The translations under genes were made by a program, and so were the position numbers. From contig NZ_WIQK01000001.1 of assembly GCF_015732155.1 (NCBI RefSeq), positions 530,501-594,500 on the forward strand: a stretch of 64,000 bases of DNA, given 5' to 3'. Position 1 is the stretch's first letter; every line of letters begins with the position of its first letter. Shown here in pieces: positions 25,724 through 35,130 of the stretch. The notes under the pieces were generated by a model. That model ran no database searches. It saw only the letters and a program-made list of their open reading frames with translations, and was not told the origin of the DNA. This DNA is from Pectinatus sottacetonis. GTDB taxonomy: Bacteria > Bacillota > Negativicutes > Selenomonadales > Selenomonadaceae.

Positions 25724-27610
25724 ATGGACGATTTACTTTTCGTTATCCCTGCGAATTCTAAAAAAGAAGATATTCTGTGCAAATTGAAAGAACACCCTGA
25801 AATTAAATTTGTTTCATTAGTCGGTATTGACCTTGCTGGTAATGATACTGATGAAAAAATACCTATGCAGATTTTTCTGGATGATATAGACAAATTTTAT
25901 GAGGGATCAGCAGTTCAGACAGATGGTTCTTCTGTAGTTTTAACTAATATTGCTACCTTAAATAATGCCAAAGTTGATATGCCAGTAGATCCATCTGTTA
26001 ATTGGTTTATTGATTATAATATGGAACATTATGATGCTGAATTAGATAAACCTATTGGTACACTCCGCATCCCAGCATTTCTTATTCATGAAGGTAAGCG
26101 TGTTGATTCTCGTGCTGTTCTTACTGATACTCTTTCTTATGTCAAAAAAGAACTTCTTGGCCTATTTGCACAAAACGAAACAGTTTCTGGCCTTGAACAT
26201 ATTAAAAGCAGTGATGTGGAAGATATTCTCTTTACTTCTGCCACTGAACTTGAATTTTGGGTAAAAACACCATTAAGTGAAGCTGACATTTCCGAAATGA
26301 GTGCATCCCAGGTCATGCAGGAACAATATTGGCAGCGTACCCGTGGGGCAGTTCGTTCCGCGCTGGAAGAAACAATTCTAGCCATGGAAGACTACGGTTT
26401 GGAACCAGAAATGGGTCATAAAGAAGTTGGCGGCATGAAAGGACACATGGATTCATCAGGTCATATGAACCATGTTTGTGAACAAATCGAAATTGACTGG
26501 AAATTTGCTAATGCTGTACAAGCCGCAGATAATGAATTACTCGTCCGTACCATTGCTAAAGAAGTATTTCGCGCTAATGGACTTGAAGTTAACTTTAAGG
26601 CAAAACCCATGATTGGTCTGGCTGGTAATGGAGAACATACTCATATAGGTATGGCTGCTAAACTAAAAAGTGGTAAAATAATAAACTTATTCTCGCCCAA
26701 GGAAATGACAAAAGATTTCATGAGTTCCATAGGTTATGGTGCAATAATGGGACTTTTGAAAAATTATGAAGTAATCAATCCATTCGTTTCTTCTACAAAT
26801 GATTCACTCAATCGTCTTAAGCCAGGATTTGAAGCACCTGTATGTATAGTTACATCACTTGGGCATGATCCTAAAATTCCTTCACGTAACCGTACTATAC
26901 TAGCCGGCCTTGTTCGTGATATAAACAGCCCTATGGCTACGCGTTTTGAATTACGCGCCTGCAACCCATATACAAATACATATATCGCATTGTCAGCTAT
27001 TTATTCAGCTATTTTAGATGGTGTTAAATATTCTATTACAAAAACTACCACTGAACTTGTTTCTGAACTTTCAAAAGAAGCTGGTTCATCTGCTGGTTAT
27101 TTAGAAAAAGACCGCGCATATCGCAGTGAAAACGATGTATTTGAAGATTATACCCAAGAAGAGCGTGATCATCTCTTCTCTGTACCACCTGCTACTGTAT
27201 GGGAAAACATGCAGGCATTGAAAAATTATCCGGAAAAACGTTCTGTTATTACTGCTAGCGGTGCTTTGCGTGACCAAATAATTGATGCTTTTGTTGCTGG
27301 CGAACTCATTCGCTGGAAAACAGAACTTATCAGTCGTATAATTCCAGAAAATCGCGCTATAGTAAGCGCATGCCAGGAAATAAAATCTAATTATGTTACT
27401 GACCAGGATTCTTATAATTGGAACAAAATTAACAGTATGCGTTGTTATCTTGCTAAAGACAGTATTGACGAAAAATCTTTATTTACCTTATTGATAAAAG
27501 CTCTGAATGAAAATGATTTTGCTACAGCTTCTGGTCTGCAGATCGAAATGTATGATAAAGTTGAAGAATTAAAAACCCTTTATGCTGCTTATAAAATGAA
27601 TATGATTTAG
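25724..27610 (+). CDS. glnA: Glutamine synthetase, long (628-residue) form
   Basis: Glutamine synthetase motifs occur in order: TELEFWVKTP (active-site Glu pair), GMKGHMDSSGHMNHVCEQIEID in place of the usual metal-binding loop, a stretch ending FKAKPMIGLAGNGEHTHIGM (family KP...G..H.H), LNRLKPGFEAP, SRNRTILAGL and ATRFELRACNPYTNTY. It makes glutamine from glutamate, ammonia and ATP. At 628 residues it is longer than GSI (about 445) and shorter than GSIII (about 700+); the extra length is an N-terminal part and a helical ~120-residue tail. It is monocistronic, bounded by an attenuator and a strong terminator. Glutamine synthetase activity is likely, though the odd metal loop leaves a small chance of a related ligase. 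Confidence 0.88.
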   Translation: MDDLLFVIPANSKKEDILCKLKEHPEIKFVSLVGIDLAGNDTDEKIPMQIFLDDIDKFYEGSAVQTDGSSVVLTNIATLNNAKVDMPVDPSVNWFIDYNMEHYDAELDKPIGTLRIPAFLIHEGKRVDSRAVLTDTLSYVKKELLGLFAQNETVSGLEHIKSSDVEDILFTSATELEFWVKTPLSEADISEMSASQVMQEQYWQRTRGAVRSALEETILAMEDYGLEPEMGHKEVGGMKGHMDSSGHMNHVCEQIEIDWKFANAVQAADNELLVRTIAKEVFRANGLEVNFKAKPMIGLAGNGEHTHIGMAAKLKSGKIINLFSPKEMTKDFMSSIGYGAIMGLLKNYEVINPFVSSTNDSLNRLKPGFEAPVCIVTSLGHDPKIPSRNRTILAGLVRDINSPMATRFELRACNPYTNTYIALSAIYSAILDGVKYSITKTTTELVSELSKEAGSSAGYLEKDRAYRSENDVFEDYTQEERDHLFSVPPATVWENMQALKNYPEKRSVITASGALRDQIIDAFVAGELIRWKTELISRIIPENRAIVSACQEIKSNYVTDQDSYNWNKINSMRCYLAKDSIDEKSLFTLLIKALNENDFATASGLQIEMYDKVEELKTLYAAYKMNMI

Positions 27611-27627
27611 TATTAGTAATTGTTACT

Positions 27628-27667
27628 AAAATATTGAGGCGAATAGAATTATTTTGCCTCAATATTT
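27628..27667 (+). terminator. Terminator of glutamine synthetase
   Basis: AAAATATTGAGGC (27628-27640) pairs perfectly with GCCTCAATATTTT (27655-27667), and T continues to 27671. Confidence 0.88.
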
Positions 27668-27705
27668 TTTTATCTAAAATTAATATAAAATAAACTACAT
27701 TATTA

Positions 27706-27766
27706 TTGCTATTTTTCTCTTTTTAATTTATAATCATTTATGGAATTGGTTCCATAAATGATTATA
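27706..27766 (+). promoter_or_regulatory. Promoter and operator of the sucrose operon
   Basis: TTGCTA (27706-27711) and TATAAT (27729-27734) are 17 bases apart. Starting at the -10 box, a perfect 17-bp dyad runs from TATAATCATTTATGGAA (27729-27745) to its inverse at 27750-27766, with TTGG between. A repressor bound there would block the promoter. The LacI-type regulator encoded in the same operon (29681-30646) is the obvious candidate. Confidence 0.78.
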
Positions 27767-27806
27767 ATATAAACAATTTTCTATTTTTAGAAAGGATTTG
27801 CACAAT

Positions 27807-29669
27807 ATGAAAAACTTATCTTTTATGCTGCCAATAAAAGGCAGTATTATTAATCTAAGTGATGTTGAAGATCCCGGATTCAGCAGTGGCTCCATGGGAC
27901 CTGGTATTGCTATAAAACCACTTGAAGGCAAAGTTTACGCACCATTTGATGCAACAATAAGTGTACTTTTTGCTACTAAGCATGCTATAGGTTTGACAGG
28001 AAAGAACAATGATGCTGAACTCTTGATTCATATCGGAATTGACACGGTTAATACGAAGGGAGAAGGATTCAAAACTTACGTTAAGCAGGGAGATAACATA
28101 AAAAAGGGGGATCTTCTGCTTGAATTCGATATTGATTTATTGAAAAAGAATGGTTATGATGTGACAACACCAGTTATAATTACTAATGCTGATAAATTTT
28201 CTCATATTTCTGTAAAAGATGAGGAAAATTCTGTTATAATAAAAGATGATATTAATACTATTATTCCTTCTCCACCTAATAATATTGTATCTTCTGCAAA
28301 ACATGCTGAACTTTCAGCTGACGAACGTGTTGCCGGGGAAATTCTCGCTAATATTGGTGGAAAAGAAAATATCCGGTCCGTAGAACACTGTGCAACACGT
28401 CTTAGACTAATATTAAAAGACAAAACAAAAATAAATGAAAAGGCTATAGAAAATATCGACGGCATAAAAGGACAGTTCTTTGCTGCAGCCCAATACCAGA
28501 TAATTCTGGGAACCGGCTTTGTTAATAAGGTCTATGCAGTAATAATCCGCGGTTCTGACTCATTATCCCAAAGCAACAATAAAGACACTGCCTATGCTGA
28601 TATGACTTTACTTCAAAAAGCTTCACGTATTTTAGGTGATATTTTTGTGCCAATAATCCCTGTACTAGTGGCTACAGGACTATTTATGGGACTACGCGGT
28701 ACCCTTATCAGCCTAGGCGTTAAATTCAGTCCTCATTTTATGCTGATGTCACAAATTTTGACTGATACGGCATTTGCTTTTCTGCCAGCTCTCGTAACAT
28801 GGTCGGCCATGAAAAAATTTGGTGGTACCCCAGTTATAGGTATTGTTTTAGGGCTTATGCTAGTTGCCCCGCAGCTACCGAATTCTTATTTAGTAGCTAA
28901 TGGCTCCAGCCAACCATTAATGCTCAATATATTTGGAGCATCTATTCCGGTAATTGGTTATCAAGGTTCTGTACTTCCTGCATTGATATTAGGAATTTTT
29001 GCATCTAAACTGCAGCTTGGTCTGAAAAAAATCATTCCTGATGTTCTCGACCTTATTCTTACACCCTTTTTAACATTGTTTATTTCCATGATTTTAGGTA
29101 TACTTATTATTGGGCCTGTGATGCACCATATTGAATTATTTATTTTTAACGCTGTACGCATGTTTCTAGAATTGCCTTATGGCATAGGTGGTTTTGTTGT
29201 AGGCGGTTTACAGCAGGTAATAGTTGTAAGCGGCGTGCATCAAATTTTTAATGCATTGGAAATAGAATTATTGAGTTCTACTGGCAAGGATATGTTCAAC
29301 GCAATAATAACCGGTGCTGTAATTGCTCAGGGTGGTGCGGCTCTAGCAGTAGCCATACGTACTAAAAATCCTAAAAAGCGTTCTTTATATATTTCTTCAG
29401 TAATTCCCGCCTTTTTGGGCATTACTGAACCAGCTATTTTTGGCATAAATCTACGTTTCATCAAACCTTTTATCTGTGGTCTGGCAGGCGGAGCTTTATC
29501 TGGAATGGCTGCAAGTTGGATGCATCTTGCAGGAACAGGGATGGGTATTACAGTTATTCCTGGAACTCTTTTATATATGCACCAGCTGCCCCAATATTTA
29601 TTAGTTAATGCTATAGGCCTTATAGTTGGATTTGGCCTTACTATTATATTTTTTAAACCAGAGGAATAG
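27807..29669 (+). CDS. scrA: PTS permease, sucrose type, EIIA-EIIB-EIIC in one chain
   Basis: The 620-residue protein begins with a Crr-like EIIA domain (residues 1-140; ELLIHIGIDTV carries the phospho-His), then EIIB (about 175-250; SVEHCATRLRLIL carries the phospho-Cys), then a ~360-residue EIIC with about ten membrane segments. It imports and phosphorylates a sugar at the expense of PEP. Sucrose is inferred from the following GH32 hydrolase. The A-B-C order is less usual than B-C or B-C-A. I start at ATG 27807, since the AAAGGA site fits it and not the upstream TTG at 27798. Confidence 0.9.
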   Translation: MKNLSFMLPIKGSIINLSDVEDPGFSSGSMGPGIAIKPLEGKVYAPFDATISVLFATKHAIGLTGKNNDAELLIHIGIDTVNTKGEGFKTYVKQGDNIKKGDLLLEFDIDLLKKNGYDVTTPVIITNADKFSHISVKDEENSVIIKDDINTIIPSPPNNIVSSAKHAELSADERVAGEILANIGGKENIRSVEHCATRLRLILKDKTKINEKAIENIDGIKGQFFAAAQYQIILGTGFVNKVYAVIIRGSDSLSQSNNKDTAYADMTLLQKASRILGDIFVPIIPVLVATGLFMGLRGTLISLGVKFSPHFMLMSQILTDTAFAFLPALVTWSAMKKFGGTPVIGIVLGLMLVAPQLPNSYLVANGSSQPLMLNIFGASIPVIGYQGSVLPALILGIFASKLQLGLKKIIPDVLDLILTPFLTLFISMILGILIIGPVMHHIELFIFNAVRMFLELPYGIGGFVVGGLQQVIVVSGVHQIFNALEIELLSSTGKDMFNAIITGAVIAQGGAALAVAIRTKNPKKRSLYISSVIPAFLGITEPAIFGINLRFIKPFICGLAGGALSGMAASWMHLAGTGMGITVIPGTLLYMHQLPQYLLVNAIGLIVGFGLTIIFFKPEE

Positions 29670-29680
29670 ATTTACAAATT

Positions 29681-30646
29681 ATGGCAAAAAAGGTAACTAT
29701 CAGTGATATTGCTAAAATGGCCGGTGTTTCTAAAAGTACTGTCTCCCGCTACTTAAATAACGGTTATATAAGTGAGAAAAAGTCGGCTATTATCAGCCAG
29801 TTAATAAGAGATACTGGTTTCAAGTCAAACTTTTTTGCTTCACGCCTAAAAACAAAATACAGCCGGCTTATTGGTATTGTCCTGCCGCGTATTGATTCTT
29901 ATGCTGTAGGACAAATGCTGGCCGGTATAACACAAATATTAAATGAACAATCCTATCAGGCTATTATTATAACCAGTGATCTTGATCATGAAAAAGAAAT
30001 TCGTGCGATCCATCAATTTAATGAACAAGGTGTAGATGCCATCATTGTGATTTCTATTGGAATTACAGAAAAACAAATAGAAATAGTCCATCAATATTCT
30101 ACACCTATAGTTTTTGCTGGACAGTATGATAAAAGATTGTCTTGTATAAAATTCAACGACAAAAAGGCCGGCAGCATCTTGGGAGAATATCTTCGGCAAA
30201 AAGGCTTTAAAACATGTGTATATCTTGGTGTTCCTGATTCCGATAAAGCTGTAGGAATTGAGCGCCGCAACGGTTTTATCAAGGCCTTTAAAAATAAAGT
30301 TATTCTTATTCACACTGATTTCAGTTTTGAACAAGCTTATGCACAGGGTGACAAAATAATGAGCTATACTCCGTCAGTTGTTGTCGGAGCAACGGATAAT
30401 ATTGCTTTAGGTTTTTTAAAATATCTGCATCAAAATAAAATAAACGTCCCGCAAAAAATCGCCTTAGCAGGCTTTGGCGGTTATTCCATGGGAGAAGTTT
30501 CCTCACCATCACTTACCAGTATCTTCTTTAATTTTAAAGCTCTAGGCAGAAAAATAGCTTTTTTTACATTCAAAAGACTTTCCGGAGAAACATTTTCTTC
30601 TTATTTTGAAGATGATTTCAAATTATTAATAAGAGAAAGTACATAA
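29681..30646 (+). CDS. scrR: LacI family repressor of the sucrose operon
   Basis: The 321-residue protein has a LacI helix-turn-helix at its N-terminus (VTISDIAKMAGVSKSTVSRYLNNGYISEK) shown here in parts VTISDIAKMAGVSKSTVS and RYLNNGYIS, followed by a periplasmic-binding-like effector domain (GIVLPRIDSYAVGQMLAGI, VVVGATDNIALGFLKYL, IALAGFGGYSMGEVSSPSLTS in part). It lies 11 bases after the permease gene and before the hydrolase. It probably binds the 17-bp dyad over the operon promoter at 27729-27766 and is released by a phosphorylated sugar. Confidence 0.9.
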   Translation: MAKKVTISDIAKMAGVSKSTVSRYLNNGYISEKKSAIISQLIRDTGFKSNFFASRLKTKYSRLIGIVLPRIDSYAVGQMLAGITQILNEQSYQAIIITSDLDHEKEIRAIHQFNEQGVDAIIVISIGITEKQIEIVHQYSTPIVFAGQYDKRLSCIKFNDKKAGSILGEYLRQKGFKTCVYLGVPDSDKAVGIERRNGFIKAFKNKVILIHTDFSFEQAYAQGDKIMSYTPSVVVGATDNIALGFLKYLHQNKINVPQKIALAGFGGYSMGEVSSPSLTSIFFNFKALGRKIAFFTFKRLSGETFSSYFEDDFKLLIREST

Positions 30647-30700
30647 TTATTCTGTTATCTGACTAAAAAACATCGCAGTAAAATGAATTCAGGTGATTTT

Positions 30701-32134
30701 ATGAAAACAATAAATAATAATGACCTATTAACAATTTGGCAAAAAAGTAGAGCTAAAAATGACATCTGGAGAAATAATTTCCACATTGAAATGCCATTTG
30801 GCCTTGTAAATGATCCCAACGGACTATGTTTTTTCAATAATGAATATCATATATTTTATCAATGGAATCCCTTCAACTGCGAACATAAATTTAAGCATTG
30901 GGGATATATTCGCACAAGGGATTTCTTAAACTACAGTATTCCCCAATTAGCTTTAGCTCCCATTGATTCATTTGACAAAGATGGCTGTTATTCCGGCAGT
31001 GCTTATGTAAAAAATGATAATTTATATTTAATTTACACTGGTAATGTAAAAAATCGACGTAATGCCCGTTCCTCCTGTCAGATATTAGTCAAAAAAAATT
31101 CTGATGGCACTTTTTCTAAAGAAAAAATTATAATTCCTCATCAACCACCAAATTATACTGCTCATTTTCGCGATCCATATATATTTAAAAAACGTAATAA
31201 AAACTACATTATCCTAGGAGCACAGCGCAGTAATTTGACAGGCTGTACTTTGATCTACCGGGAACAGCTTACAGGAGAGTGGACCTTCACCGGAGAATTA
31301 CAAACTAATTATGACAATTTTGGTTATATGTGGGAATGTCCTAATTTAATAACACTAAACGGCAATGATATTTTATTGTTTTGTCCACAAGGTTTAAAAA
31401 GCAGCGGTCATCAATATAATAATCTTTATCAAAGTGGCTATATTGCTGGTAAGCTCAATAATAATGTCAGCACACTGTCACATGGGAAATTTACGGAGCT
31501 TGATAATGGCTTTGATTTTTATGCTCCGCAAGTTCTATCAGAAGAAAAAAGATCTATATTATTCGGCTGGGTCGGTATGCCTGAGCAGGAAAAAGACTAT
31601 CCTAGCAGCGAAAATGGCTGGCTGTTTTCGCTTACTCTTCCCCGCCAGCTTCATTATAAAAACAATCGTTTATATCAATATCCTGTGGTAGAACTACAAA
31701 AACTTCGCAAAAAGAAAATAACTTATCAGGGAAAAACAAACAATTTTTCCGGTATTTTACCAGCAGCCTGTGAAATACATTTTGAAATACTGCCAACTGA
31801 TACTGATACTTTTTCATTAACTCTGGGTTTTGGTAATGAAGCTATCATAATTTCCTATAAAAAAGACACCCAGGAAATATGCATAGACCGCAGCAATATG
31901 CTGCTGGGCGGCAAAGGAAAGCGTTATTTGCCTGTTCATAAAACCAGTGGTCTTGTTATTGATTTATTTATTGACAAATCAATAATGGAATTATATGCCC
32001 AAAAAGGATATTCTGCCGCTACATGGACTTATTATCCCCAGCATGAATCAACTCCTATTCTTCAAATATTCATGGAGAAAAAAGTTGATTTAAATTTAAC
32101 TATTTACGAACTGGGATCTATAAAATATTCCTAA
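30701..32134 (+). CDS. scrB: Sucrose-6-phosphate hydrolase (GH32)
   Basis: The 477-residue enzyme has the three GH32 acid blocks: FGLVNDPNGLCF (nucleophile Asp), HFRDPYIF (transition-state Asp) and MWECPNLI (acid/base Glu), on the N-terminal five-bladed propeller, and a C-terminal beta-sandwich (VIDLFIDKSIMELYA). It splits sucrose 6-phosphate made by the PTS permease into glucose 6-phosphate and fructose. No signal peptide is present, as expected for an intracellular enzyme. I start at ATG 30701 because AGGTGA precedes it; the frame is also open from ATG 30683. Confidence 0.94.
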   Translation: MKTINNNDLLTIWQKSRAKNDIWRNNFHIEMPFGLVNDPNGLCFFNNEYHIFYQWNPFNCEHKFKHWGYIRTRDFLNYSIPQLALAPIDSFDKDGCYSGSAYVKNDNLYLIYTGNVKNRRNARSSCQILVKKNSDGTFSKEKIIIPHQPPNYTAHFRDPYIFKKRNKNYIILGAQRSNLTGCTLIYREQLTGEWTFTGELQTNYDNFGYMWECPNLITLNGNDILLFCPQGLKSSGHQYNNLYQSGYIAGKLNNNVSTLSHGKFTELDNGFDFYAPQVLSEEKRSILFGWVGMPEQEKDYPSSENGWLFSLTLPRQLHYKNNRLYQYPVVELQKLRKKKITYQGKTNNFSGILPAACEIHFEILPTDTDTFSLTLGFGNEAIIISYKKDTQEICIDRSNMLLGGKGKRYLPVHKTSGLVIDLFIDKSIMELYAQKGYSAATWTYYPQHESTPILQIFMEKKVDLNLTIYELGSIKYS

Positions 32135-32156
32135 AAAAATAATTATGTATGTATAA

Positions 32157-32210
32157 TAAAACAAGGTTATTGATAAAATGAAATATAGTTTTATCAATAA
32201 CCTTGTTTTA
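32157..32210. terminator. Bidirectional terminator between scrB and the hyp operon
   Basis: A perfect 22-bp arm at 32157-32178 (TAAAACAAGGTTATTGATAA and two more bases) is inverted at 32189-32210 around a 10-base loop. It closes scrB from the left and the hydrogenase operon (ending with hypE) from the right. Confidence 0.9.
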
Positions 32211-32244
32211 AATTTTAACTTTTCAATTAAACGGACCTTTTATT

Positions 32245-32966
32245 TTAACAAATCCTGGGGATCTGCTCTCCAGATGGCATATCAATTATCCGTATGCCGC
32301 CTATTATTGTATGCAGCCCTACTTCTCCTGGTGACTGGCTGTTAGTTTTACCTATTACACAAGCATCTCTGCCATATTTATCTTCATGCATTATTTTCAA
32401 TATTTTATCCGTATCTTTTTTAGCAGCAAAAACAACAAACTTTCCCTCATTTGCCAAATACAACGGATCAAATCCCAATATATCACAAAATCCTGCTACT
32501 TCTTTTCTTACGGGAAGTTCAGCTTCATCAATAATAATGCCTGTCGCAGATTGAGCCGCTATCTCATTTAATACTGCTGCCGTCCCACCCCGGGTAGCAT
32601 CTCGCATTACTGCTATATCCGGAACAGCGTGCAGTATTTTATAAATAAGCTTATTTAACGGTGCACAATCACTTTTCAGTGTATCCGGCAGAGCAAGGCT
32701 ATGCCTTGCTGCCATAATACAGGCGGCATGATCACCTATATTACCACTTATTATTACATCCATATCCTCTTTTACATTTTGCGGCGCAATATTACTGCCC
32801 GTTATTATTTCTCCTATTCCCGCTGTATTGATAAAAATACCATCGCCATGGTTTTTATCAACTACTTTTGTATCTCCAGTAACAATATATATTTCAGCTT
32901 CCTGCGCTGCATCATGCATCGTATTAACGATTTTCTGTAAATCCTTTACAGGAAATCCTTCTTCTA
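32245..32966 (-). pseudogene. hypE: HypE, 3' part (interrupted by a group II intron)
   Basis: From the intron junction at 32966 the minus strand reads EEGFPVKDLQKIVNTMHDAA, VTGDTKVVDKNHGDG, FINTAGIGEI, GNIGDHAACIMA, RDATRGGTAAVLNEIA and ends IPRIC. This is HypE from about residue 96 to the C-terminal Cys that carries the thiocarbamate/thiocyanate later used as cyanide ligand for the NiFe site. A start codon supplied by the intron (minus strand, ATG near 32979) could make a C-terminal fragment only. There are no other frameshifts or stops, so the break is recent. Confidence 0.93.
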
Positions 32967-34844
32967 GTGTGCCCGGCATGGGCGCAGTCTAACGGGTGAA
33001 AGTCCCGAGTGCAGGTTAATAGTGCCAAGCACATAGCTTAAGGCAAGGGTGTCCATCGCGAGGTGGAATCTAAAGGAAGCCAGCGGCAAATCTCTGGTCT
33101 GACGAACAGAAATCACATATAAGGCAGGAGTAACCGGGTAAGGTTGCTAGACAAACCAAAGCCCAAAACTATTCGAGGCCAATCCTGTAAATGTGGCAGA
33201 TGGATGGAGAGAAAGACTGCGTTCTTACCCGGGGAGGTCTCGCGGACATGCAGAAATAAAATTGAAACATGGTTGAAATAAGATTTATCGTGAGAAGTCA
33301 GCTGAGGTCATAGTACTGGAAGAAATCCAGGAAGGACCGAACAATAATAGCGTTCTTGGGCAGAGGGAGGAGAAGTCATGCAAAGAAAGCAGAAAACCAA
33401 TAAAATGGACTGCCCTTGTAAGGGTATGTTGGAAACAGATAGTAGCAAGGGAGCGCAGAGCATGACATCGCTGGGAACTGCAACAAAGAACCGTGTGAAC
33501 CTGTTAGAAATAATCCTAAGTCCGGCAAATCTCAATGAAGCCTATCTCAGGGTAAAGCGAAAGAAAGGCGCAGCCGGAGTAGATGGCATGAAAGTTGACG
33601 AAATGTACGGATGGTTAAAAGAACATAAGGAAGAATTCCTTGAATCGCTAAAGAACGGGAAATATAAACCACAGCCGGTACGGCGGGTAGAAATACCTAA
33701 GCCAGACGGAGGGAAAAGAAAGCTTGGCATACCAACAGTACTGGACAGAGTAATACAACAAGCAATAATGCAGGTACTACAGCCAATTTTCGAACAGACA
33801 TTCTCAGACAACAGTTATGGATTCAGACCGGGAAAGAGTGCGCACCTGGCCATAAAACAGGCGGAAGCCTATTATAAAGAAGGATACACTAAAATAGTGG
33901 ACCTTGACCTTGCACAGTACTTTGACACGGTAAATCATGACATGCTCATAAACATGCTCCGAGAAGAAATACAGGATGAGCGCGCAATAGCACTCATCCG
34001 AAAATATTTAAAGAGCGGAGTAATGGAAGGCGGAATAATAAGCCCGACAATGGCAGGAACGCCGCAGGGAGGAAACCTGTCACCATTACTGTCTAACATC
34101 TATCTTACAAAATTTGACAAACTGCTAGAAAGCAGGGGACATAAATTTGTAAGATACGCCGATGACTGTAACATCTATGTAAAAACGCCAAGAGCGGCAA
34201 AACGTGTAATGGAGAGCTGTATAAACTATCTTGAAGGAAAACTGAAACTAAAAGTCAACCGGAAGAAAAGTAAAATAGGCAGCCCATTGCGGGAAAAGTT
34301 TTTAGGATTTTCTCTGCACAAAGTAGTAGGGAAAATAGGAATCAGGCCACACCAAAATGTAATCCGGAAATTCAAGCAAAAGGTGAAAGAAATAACCGGC
34401 CGCAGTCGCGGCCGGTCAATAGAAAGCATCTTGCTTGAATTAAAAAATTATACAATAGGCTGGCTTAATTACTTTTCCATAAGCGATATGCGCAGCAGAA
34501 TACAAGATTTAAACCAGTGGATTAGGCGTAGATTGAGAATGTATCTGTGGAAACAGTGGAAGAAAATTTCCGCGAGATTTAAAAATCTGAATCGATTAGG
34601 ATTGTACAAAGGCAAGGCGTGGGAGTATGCCAATACAAGACTGGGGTACTGGCGCATCGCAAACAGTCCAATATTAGGCAAAACACTAACAGATAAATAT
34701 CTTGAGTCGCTTGGTTATATGAATATAGCCAAGAAATATGAGATGTTTCATTCACGTTAAATTATTGAACCGCCGTATACTGAACAGTAAGTACGGTGGT
34801 GTGAGAGGTCGGTCATTCAATTAATGAGTGACCTCCTACTCGAT
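32967..34844 (+). mobile_element. Group II intron, 1,878 bp, inserted antisense in hypE
   Basis: The 5' end is GTGTG (32967-32971), the group II consensus, and the 3' end is CTACTCGAT (AY end). Domain V is a 34-nt-type hairpin in 34766-34802 (ACCGCCGTA against TACGGTGGT around GAAC), and domain VI pairs GAGGTC with GACCTC (34804-34835). The RNA domain I lies in 32967-33377, the maturase frame in domain IV. The ends are fixed independently by the target: joining 32966 to 34845 restores a 336-codon hypE frame (1,008 bases with stop). No target duplication is expected or seen. The intron runs opposite to hypE. Confidence 0.96.
33378..34760 (+). CDS. ltrA: Group II intron reverse transcriptase/maturase (LtrA family)
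   Basis: The 460-residue protein has the group II RT blocks: NLNEAYLRVKRKKGAAGVDG (RT0-1), KLGIPTVLDRVIQQAI (RT2), FSDNSYGFRPGKSAHLAI (RT3), VDLDLAQYFDTVNHD (RT3-4), GTPQGGNLSPLLSNIYL (RT4) and KFVRYADDCNIYV with the catalytic YADD (RT5), then the maturase X domain (GRSIESILLELKNYTIGWLNYF). No HNH endonuclease domain follows. It is complete, so intron splicing and mobility are plausible. GGAGGAG precedes ATG 33378. It is read on the strand opposite to the hydrogenase genes. Confidence 0.95.
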   Translation: MQRKQKTNKMDCPCKGMLETDSSKGAQSMTSLGTATKNRVNLLEIILSPANLNEAYLRVKRKKGAAGVDGMKVDEMYGWLKEHKEEFLESLKNGKYKPQPVRRVEIPKPDGGKRKLGIPTVLDRVIQQAIMQVLQPIFEQTFSDNSYGFRPGKSAHLAIKQAEAYYKEGYTKIVDLDLAQYFDTVNHDMLINMLREEIQDERAIALIRKYLKSGVMEGGIISPTMAGTPQGGNLSPLLSNIYLTKFDKLLESRGHKFVRYADDCNIYVKTPRAAKRVMESCINYLEGKLKLKVNRKKSKIGSPLREKFLGFSLHKVVGKIGIRPHQNVIRKFKQKVKEITGRSRGRSIESILLELKNYTIGWLNYFSISDMRSRIQDLNQWIRRRLRMYLWKQWKKISARFKNLNRLGLYKGKAWEYANTRLGYWRIANSPILGKTLTDKYLESLGYMNIAKKYEMFHSR

Positions 34845-35130
34845 TTATCATTCCCACGGATATATACTTAGGAACAGCTCCTGTTACCGCTAAATCATTA
34901 ACAGTACCGCAGACTGCCAATTTTCCTATATTACCACCATTAAAAAACAAGGGCTGTACTACATAAGAATCAGTAGTAAACGCAATATTGTTTTGTATGG
35001 TTATTTTTGCTCCGTCATGCATTTGCCGCAAATAATCATTATCAAATGCCGGCAGCATTATATCTTCAACTAATTCGCGGCTTTTTAACCCACCGGCCCC
35101 ATGTGCCAATGTTATAAACTTATCTTCCAT
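34845..35130 (-). pseudogene. hypE: HypE, 5' part (interrupted by a group II intron)
   Basis: The minus strand reads MEDKFITLAHGAGGLKSREL, then NIAFTTDSYVVQPLFF, GNIGKLAVCGTVNDLAVTGAVPKYISVGM, the N-terminal AIRS-like ATP-binding half of HypE. At 34845 the frame enters the intron and stops about 15 codons later. HypE dehydrates the carbamoyl group transferred by HypF to give the cyanide ligands of NiFe hydrogenase. I start at ATG 35130, since the longer frame from 35166 only overlaps hypD; the start overlaps the hypD stop by a few bases, so the gene is translationally coupled. Confidence 0.93.

Noticed and set aside
32967-34844. Reverse transcriptase as part of a retron or diversity-generating element
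   Set aside because: The RT has the group II maturase X domain, and the flanks show group II ends, domain V and domain VI; no template/variable repeat or retron RNA is seen.
32967-34844. Possible rescue of hypE by intron splicing
   Set aside because: The intron lies on the strand opposite to hypE; the hypE transcript contains only its complement, which cannot fold into the ribozyme.
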